A stretch of 64,000 nt of DNA from CAXBCP01 sp038120765 (GTDB lineage Bacteria; Pseudomonadota; Alphaproteobacteria; MPNO01; UBA830), in the NCBI GenBank assembly GCA_038120765.1, contig JAYOMI010000001.1, positions 62,001 to 126,000 of the forward strand. Reading direction: 5' to 3'. This document shows, piece after piece, positions 59,941 to 64,000 of this stretch. The position numbers and the translations under genes are program-made. How positions within the stretch are numbered: the first letter of the stretch is position 1; each line of letters begins with the position of its first letter. Below the pieces are notes generated by a model. The model was given only the letters and a program-made list of their open reading frames with translations, did no database searches and was not told the origin of the DNA.

Positions 59941-59967
59941 ACCGACACGGAACTGTCGGTTATTTTT
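59941..59967 (+). terminator. Plus-strand intrinsic terminator without an upstream gene
   Basis: A seven-base stem ACCGACA/TGTCGGT (59941-59947 with 59954-59960) with a six-base loop, then TATTTTT. It lies in the 512-base gene-free stretch 59820-60331, before the sigma-54 promoter. No plus-strand gene lies upstream within that stretch. Confidence 0.5.
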
Positions 59968-60032
59968 ACATTCAGGCATCGCTGCGCACCGATCAAATCA
60001 CTTAACCTTTTGAAAACAGGCGCAACCCCATC

Positions 60033-60048
60033 TGGCACGGATATTGCT
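60033..60048 (+). promoter_or_regulatory. Perfect sigma-54 (-24/-12) promoter
   Basis: The sequence TGGCACGGATATTGCT matches the TGGCACG-N4-TTGCW consensus at every conserved base, with 12 bases between the GG at 60034-60035 and the GC at 60046-60047. Transcription would begin near 60059 and read towards the small gene at 60332, about 270 bases away. A nine-base stem (60155-60163 with 60173-60181) lies in that leader. It is the only such site I found in non-coding DNA here. Confidence 0.7.
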
Positions 60049-60331
60049 GATGACACCCCGGGCGTCGGGAGGCTTCATCAGGATGATGCAAGCTCCGGCC
60101 TAGACGGCGATGGCAGGCGCCCTGCACCTACCCCGGGCGACCTGCAAAAAAGGGCGGCGATCCAGCACATCCGGATCGCCGTCTCTCTGGAGCGCAAACA
60201 GATTGCGCCGGCGGGATCGCGAGCACCGCCCACACCATAATATTGCCACAGTTAAGTCACACACTACCGCGGCCCGGCACAGTAGCTTGATCGTCGCGGC
60301 GATCCGAAAAGAGTCACACAACGGAGGCATG

Positions 60332-60625
60332 ATGAATCTGAAATATTCAGCCTGGGCAGACATTCTGGGCCTGAGAGCACGTCCCACGATAAAGCAGTCC
60401 CAACCCGAGGTCGGCGACGTGTTCGTCTGCACCACTGAAAACGGGCCGATCGAATACGCCCAGATAATCGGCGTCTACGAAGAGGCCGCTCAAATCAGAC
60501 ATATCCGCTTCAGACTGGTCTATGGCTACCAGACCAAAACCGCCGAGATGGGCGAACGGACCCTTGCCGCAGAACTGTTTCACAAGCGGTTCACGCGTCG
60601 CCTGGAAGCAGCGGAAGCACAGTAA
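60332..60625 (+). CDS. Small uncharacterised protein behind a sigma-54 promoter
   Basis: A 97-residue soluble protein, MNLKYSAWADILGLRARP at the start, then a mixed strand region (VGDVFVCTTENGPIEYAQII) and a basic C-terminal helix (ELFHKRFTRRLEAAEAQ). GGAGG lies four bases before the ATG at 60332, which decides against the ATG three bases earlier. I do not recognise a family. The sigma-54 promoter, long leader and strong ribosome binding site suggest tight regulation and good translation. The next gene starts 206 bases downstream on the same strand. Confidence 0.65.
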   Translation: MNLKYSAWADILGLRARPTIKQSQPEVGDVFVCTTENGPIEYAQIIGVYEEAAQIRHIRFRLVYGYQTKTAEMGERTLAAELFHKRFTRRLEAAEAQ

Positions 60626-60831
60626 CAGGCGCCTGATACCTCACCGGAAACGTTGCCGGCCGCGTCTTTTTCAGGGGAGCAAAGCGCTCGCGGCGCGGCG
60701 CGTTCTACAACGGACAGATGTTTTTCCCGAAGCGGTTTCCGCAGTGTTGCAGAGTGCCGGGCTTCCCGCATACGATCGCGCTTCGGAACGGGGCCGGACG
60801 CCGCGTAAATACCCAGAGGAAAACAGATAAA

Positions 60832-62610
60832 ATGACCAAAGAAATCGACCGCCCCGACAATATCGGCAACCCGCAACTGCGCTGGGGCAGCGATGCCGTC
60901 GCCGAAACCGTGAGGTCTATCGGCGTTGATTACATGGCGCTTGTCCCGGGCGCGAGCTTTCGCGGGTTCCACGACAGCATTGTAAACTATCTCGGCAACG
61001 CCGAACCGCAGATGGTGGTATGTCTGCACGAGGAGCATTGCGTCGCGATTGCAGACGGATACGCAAAGGTCACCGACCGGCCGATGGCCGTCGCCCTGCA
61101 TTCGAATGTCGGGTTGATGCATGCGAGCATGGCGATCTTCAATGCCTGGTGCGAACGCAACCCGATGCTGATCTTCGGCGCGACCGGCCCGCTGGATGCG
61201 CATATCCGCCGCCCCTGGATCGAGTGGATTCACACGTCATCCAATCAGGCATCCATCATTCGCGACTACATCAAGTGGGACGACACCCCCGGTTCCGCCC
61301 AGGCGGCGGTGGAATCCGTCCTCCGCGCCTGGCAGATCACCCAGACCCCGCCATACGGGCCCGTCTATGTCTGCCTCGACGTCGGCATGCAGGAGGCGGA
61401 GATCAAGGGCGACATTCATTTCCCGCCGGTTGAACGCTATGCGCCGGCGCGCGATGTCGCGGCGACGGATGAGGATATCGATCGTATCCTCGACGCATTC
61501 GAGACGGCGAAAATGCCCGTGATCATGATGGGCCGCGTCGGCTGCGATCCGGTGGAATGGGACAACCGCATCGCTCTGGTCGAAGCGCTCGATGCGGTCG
61601 CGGTGACGAGCCTGCACAAGCGGGCGGCATTCCCGACCACCCACCCACATCACAAACTGCCGATCAGCCCGGAACGGCCGGGCGAAGCGCATACCGACCT
61701 GATGAAGAAAGCCGACGTGATCCTCGACCTGGACTGGCTGGACCTCGGCGGCTACCTGCGCCTCTGCTCGGGCGATTCGCAGTCGCAGAAACCGTCATCC
61801 TCGACCATCATCAAGGTATCCATGGATTCCACGATTGCCGGCGGGTGGAGCGCCGACTATCAGTCGCTCCAGGCAGCCGACGTGAACGTACTTGCGCGCC
61901 CGGATACGGTCGTCAAACAGCTCCTCAAGCGGATCAGGGAACGGAAGATTTCCGCTTCCCGGCCCGCCGTCGCCGCCCTGCCCCACTGGACGGACTCCGT
62001 CAAACAGCCGGAAGCGTCGCCCGCGGGCGAACCGATGGCGCTGATTGAACTGGCCTGGACGCTGAACGAGTTCTGCGAAGGGCCGCGCGACGTCACGCTG
62101 ACCCGCGCGCCGCTCGGGTTTCCGGGCTCCTTCTGCCGTTTCGAACACCCGCTCGCCTATCTCGGCAAGGATGCCGGCGGCGCCGTCGGGTCCGGGCCCG
62201 GCCACGCGGTCGGCGCGGCGCTCGCCCTGAAAGGTTCCGGGCGTCTCCCCTTGGCCGTCATGGGCGACGGCGATTTCCTGATGGGGGTGAATGCGTTCTG
62301 GACGGCATCGCACATGGAGCTGCCGCTGATGGTCGTGGTCGCCAACAACCGGTCGTACTTCAACGACGAGGCCCACCAGGAACGCGTCGCCGTGATGCGC
62401 GATCGTCCGCCGCAGAACAAGTGGGTCGGCCAGCGCCTCGACCAGCCGCCGGTCGATATCATCGCGCTTGCGGTCGCACAGGGGTTCGAAGGCAATGAGC
62501 CCGTCACCGATGCCGACCAGTTGCTGGCGGAATTGGAACGCGGCGAGAAAGTCGTGAAGGCCGGCGGTCGCTATATCATCGATGCGCGGCGCACCGGGTA
62601 CGAAGGGTAG
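60832..62610 (+). CDS. Large TPP-dependent decarboxylase/lyase
   Basis: A 592-residue three-domain TPP enzyme, longer than the other two of its kind in the window. The catalytic Glu is in VVCLHEEHCVAIADGYAKV, the second domain includes VIMMGRVGCDPVEW, and the cofactor motif is GDGDFLMGVNAFWTA closing with VVVANNRSYFND. The segment AHIRRPWIEWIHTSSNQ is unlike acetolactate synthase and marks a separate subfamily. AGAGGA stands 11 bases before the ATG. It is followed by a GST gene 87 bases on, and the sigma-54 promoter is about 770 bases before it. Substrate unknown. Confidence 0.83.
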   Translation: MTKEIDRPDNIGNPQLRWGSDAVAETVRSIGVDYMALVPGASFRGFHDSIVNYLGNAEPQMVVCLHEEHCVAIADGYAKVTDRPMAVALHSNVGLMHASMAIFNAWCERNPMLIFGATGPLDAHIRRPWIEWIHTSSNQASIIRDYIKWDDTPGSAQAAVESVLRAWQITQTPPYGPVYVCLDVGMQEAEIKGDIHFPPVERYAPARDVAATDEDIDRILDAFETAKMPVIMMGRVGCDPVEWDNRIALVEALDAVAVTSLHKRAAFPTTHPHHKLPISPERPGEAHTDLMKKADVILDLDWLDLGGYLRLCSGDSQSQKPSSSTIIKVSMDSTIAGGWSADYQSLQAADVNVLARPDTVVKQLLKRIRERKISASRPAVAALPHWTDSVKQPEASPAGEPMALIELAWTLNEFCEGPRDVTLTRAPLGFPGSFCRFEHPLAYLGKDAGGAVGSGPGHAVGAALALKGSGRLPLAVMGDGDFLMGVNAFWTASHMELPLMVVVANNRSYFNDEAHQERVAVMRDRPPQNKWVGQRLDQPPVDIIALAVAQGFEGNEPVTDADQLLAELERGEKVVKAGGRYIIDARRTGYEG

Positions 62611-62696
62611 TCCCAATCGCGTGCAGGACATCGCGAGCGGCGTGTTGACGGCGGGATCGAAACAAGGGACGTCGCCGAAAAAAAGGAGTGGAAAGG

Positions 62697-63455
62697 ATGC
62701 TCGAACTCTATCACGGCCTGGCATCGACCTGTTCGAAGAAGGTCCGCATTTGCCTTGCCGAAAAGGGACTCGCCTGGGAAAGCCATCTGCTCAACCTGCA
62801 GAAGTTCGAACAGCACGATCCCGCATACCTGAAGCTCAATCCGAAAGGCGTGGTACCGACCCTCGTCCATGACGGCAAGCCCGTCTGCGAATCCACCGCC
62901 ATCATCGACTATCTCGAAGAGACCTTCCCGGAACCCTCACTCTCGCCGGCGGATGCGGACGGCCTTCGGCGGATGAAGGAATGGGAAAAATGGTCTGACG
63001 AGGTCGGCTATGCGGCGGTGTACGTCCCGACCTGGAACAAGCTCAGCAAGCCGATGGCGGAAAAACTGTCACCGGAGGAACTCGAGAAAGTGCTGGCGGG
63101 CGTGCCTACGGAAGAACGCCGGTCCCGCTGGCAGACGGTTGCGACAGGGGGTTTCGGCGATGCCGAACTGAACGAGGCCTACGCGCAGATGCGCCAGACG
63201 TTCGAGCGCCTGGAAGAGTCGCTGGCCGACGCTCCCTATCTCGCCGGCGACACCTTTTCGCTGGGCGATATCGCGATGGTGCCTTTCGTAGAACGGATGA
63301 CGGACCTGAAACCGGAACTGACGGGTCCCGCTATGTATCCGAAAACACACGCCTGGCTGGCGCGCCTGGCAGAGCGTCCGAGCTGGCAGGATACGTTCTT
63401 TTTCGGCGGGGCCGATGCACGGGTCGGCACGGTTGCGGCCAAACTCGCTGTCTGA
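62697..63455 (+). CDS. Glutathione S-transferase
   Basis: A 252-residue GST. It begins MLELYHGLASTCSKKVRI with Ser10, Thr11 and Cys12 near the catalytic position, then DPAYLKLNPKGVVPTLVHDG and ESTAIIDYLEETFPE. The helical domain contains YLAGDTFSLGDIAMVPF. AAGGAG lies nine bases before the ATG at 62697. It is a paralogue of the GST at 59025. It shares a strand with the TPP enzyme and may act on the same substrate family. Confidence 0.88.
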   Translation: MLELYHGLASTCSKKVRICLAEKGLAWESHLLNLQKFEQHDPAYLKLNPKGVVPTLVHDGKPVCESTAIIDYLEETFPEPSLSPADADGLRRMKEWEKWSDEVGYAAVYVPTWNKLSKPMAEKLSPEELEKVLAGVPTEERRSRWQTVATGGFGDAELNEAYAQMRQTFERLEESLADAPYLAGDTFSLGDIAMVPFVERMTDLKPELTGPAMYPKTHAWLARLAERPSWQDTFFFGGADARVGTVAAKLAV

Positions 63456-63482
63456 CGACAGCAAAGTCGGCAAAGACCGGTC

Positions 63483-64000
63483 CTAGAAAAACGCGATGGT
63501 CCGCATCTCGATGCTTTCGCGCGGCGCGGCATTTGGCGGGCTGGTCGGATCCTCGAAAGCCGAATGGGCGGTAAAACGCGCGCGGCCGTCTTTTGCTGAA
63601 TCGTAGACCTTGAACACCAGCGCCTCGTCCCGCGCCATCAGCGGGAAATAATACCATTCGTGATCGGGATTGTAGGCGATCTGATAGGTCTGACCGATAC
63701 GGTCGGGATAGCGCCGCTCCGAGATAACCAGGTCTTTTTCTGCCAGGCAGCGCGCATCGACGATGCCGAGCGGATGGGATTCGATCGGGTTGCGGATCGC
63801 GCGCCAGACCTGGACGATGGCAAAGCGCCGCGTCAGCAGGTCCTCGGCTTCATCGGGCAGCAGGTCGCGCACCCGGTTCGGGCCTGACCATTCGGTGTAA
63901 TCGTTATGCACCCGGGTGACCGGTTCGCGCACGGATTTCGCGTTGCGCGTCTCCTCGTCGCCCGAGCGCAGCGTGTGATCGAACACATGCACCCGCGCAG
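63483..64000 (-). CDS. CmcJ/NvfI-family oxygenase or methyltransferase-associated protein (partial)
   Basis: The C-terminal part of a protein that continues past the window end. The visible 172 residues read in the CmcJ/NvfI (AsaB) pattern: VHNDYTEWSGPNRVRDLLP, QVWRAIRNPIESHPLGIVDA, RYPDRIGQTYQIAYNPDHEW and SAFEDPTSPPNAAPRESIE then MRTIAFF. This family takes part in cephamycin methoxylation and in fungal 2-oxoglutarate-type chemistry; the conserved HxD and distal His suggest a metal. It converges on the GST gene. The start is not in the window. Confidence 0.8.
   Translation of the reverse strand, partial: ARVHVFDHTLRSGDEETRNAKSVREPVTRVHNDYTEWSGPNRVRDLLPDEAEDLLTRRFAIVQVWRAIRNPIESHPLGIVDARCLAEKDLVISERRYPDRIGQTYQIAYNPDHEWYYFPLMARDEALVFKVYDSAKDGRARFTAHSAFEDPTSPPNAAPRESIEMRTIAFF

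Noticed and set aside
59854..60240. Open frame of 128 codons before the sigma-54 site
   Set aside because: It has no ribosome binding site or protein-like composition, and it runs through the terminator and the promoter.
1..64000. tRNA, rRNA, insertion sequences and integrases
   Set aside because: No cloverleaf-like segment, rRNA-like stretch, transposase or integrase motif was found by reading both strands; weak or short elements may have been missed.

Overview
The window is high-GC, tightly packed bacterial DNA with alphaproteobacterial character: an ECF sigma/ChrR pair, a GcvA-type LysR regulator, a DUF2336 protein, and many small families of oxidoreductases, hydrolases and thiamine-diphosphate (TPP) enzymes. 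A free-living, probably environmental, Rhodospirillales-like organism is the best guess. Five runs of exactly ten N (1933, 4869, 26536, 49955, 57320) lie inside genes. They look like fixed-size scaffold placeholders, so this is probably a draft or metagenome-derived genome. No rRNA, tRNA, CRISPR array, transposase or integrase was seen.

Layout. 0-6 kb: assorted metabolism (quinone reductase end, solute-binding protein, TfdA/TauD-type dioxygenase, hydrolase, Fe-S protein, YHS protein, aldo/keto reductase). 6.2-11.9 kb: TrpB2-like PLP enzyme, UbiD decarboxylase, TPP decarboxylase and a converging class-V aminotransferase. 12-13.1 kb: two orphan contractile-tail tube proteins. 13.2-16.7 kb: flavin monooxygenase, small proteins, LysR regulator and iron superoxide dismutase. 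16.9-21.5 kb: arsC-like gene, queuosine-precursor transporter and a three-subunit molybdenum hydroxylase. 22.5-27.7 kb: dusA and the queA-tgt-queG queuosine block. 27.8-35.5 kb: transporters, an M48-type protease, a DUF2336 protein and two genes broken by in-frame stops. 35.7-39.2 kb: a ptxABCD phosphite uptake and oxidation operon with a frameshifted ptxD. 39.3-44 kb: a complete branched-chain amino acid type ABC transporter. 44-56.6 kb: a catabolic island with MmgE/PrpD, TPP enzyme, extradiol dioxygenase-like protein, FAH-family hydrolase, flavin monooxygenase, hydrolase, Ldh-family dehydrogenase, split TPP decarboxylase, LigI-like hydrolase and a second UbiD. 56.7-58.8 kb: ChrR, its sigma factor and a fasciclin protein. 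58.8-64 kb: two glutathione S-transferases, a perfect sigma-54 promoter before a small unknown gene, another TPP enzyme and the start of a CmcJ/NvfI-type oxygenase.

How it works together. The strongest system-level call is phosphite use as a phosphorus source: PtxABC imports phosphite and PtxD oxidises it to phosphate with NAD. PtxD keeps its diagnostic motifs but carries a one-base deletion near the start. The second theme is cleavage of carbon-carbon bonds: four separate TPP-dependent systems and two UbiD decarboxylases lie within 64 kb, beside oxygenases, hydrolases and a dedicated transporter. Substrates cannot be read from sequence. The third theme is queuosine: synthesis enzymes and a salvage transporter are both present, and Tgt has lost two of its three expected zinc cysteines.

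Quality caveats. Besides the N gaps, I see in-frame stops at 4917, 27995 and 35002, a deletion near 38295, and a missing ATG for the TauE-like gene near 34668. Whether these are real decay or consensus errors cannot be settled from this sequence alone.
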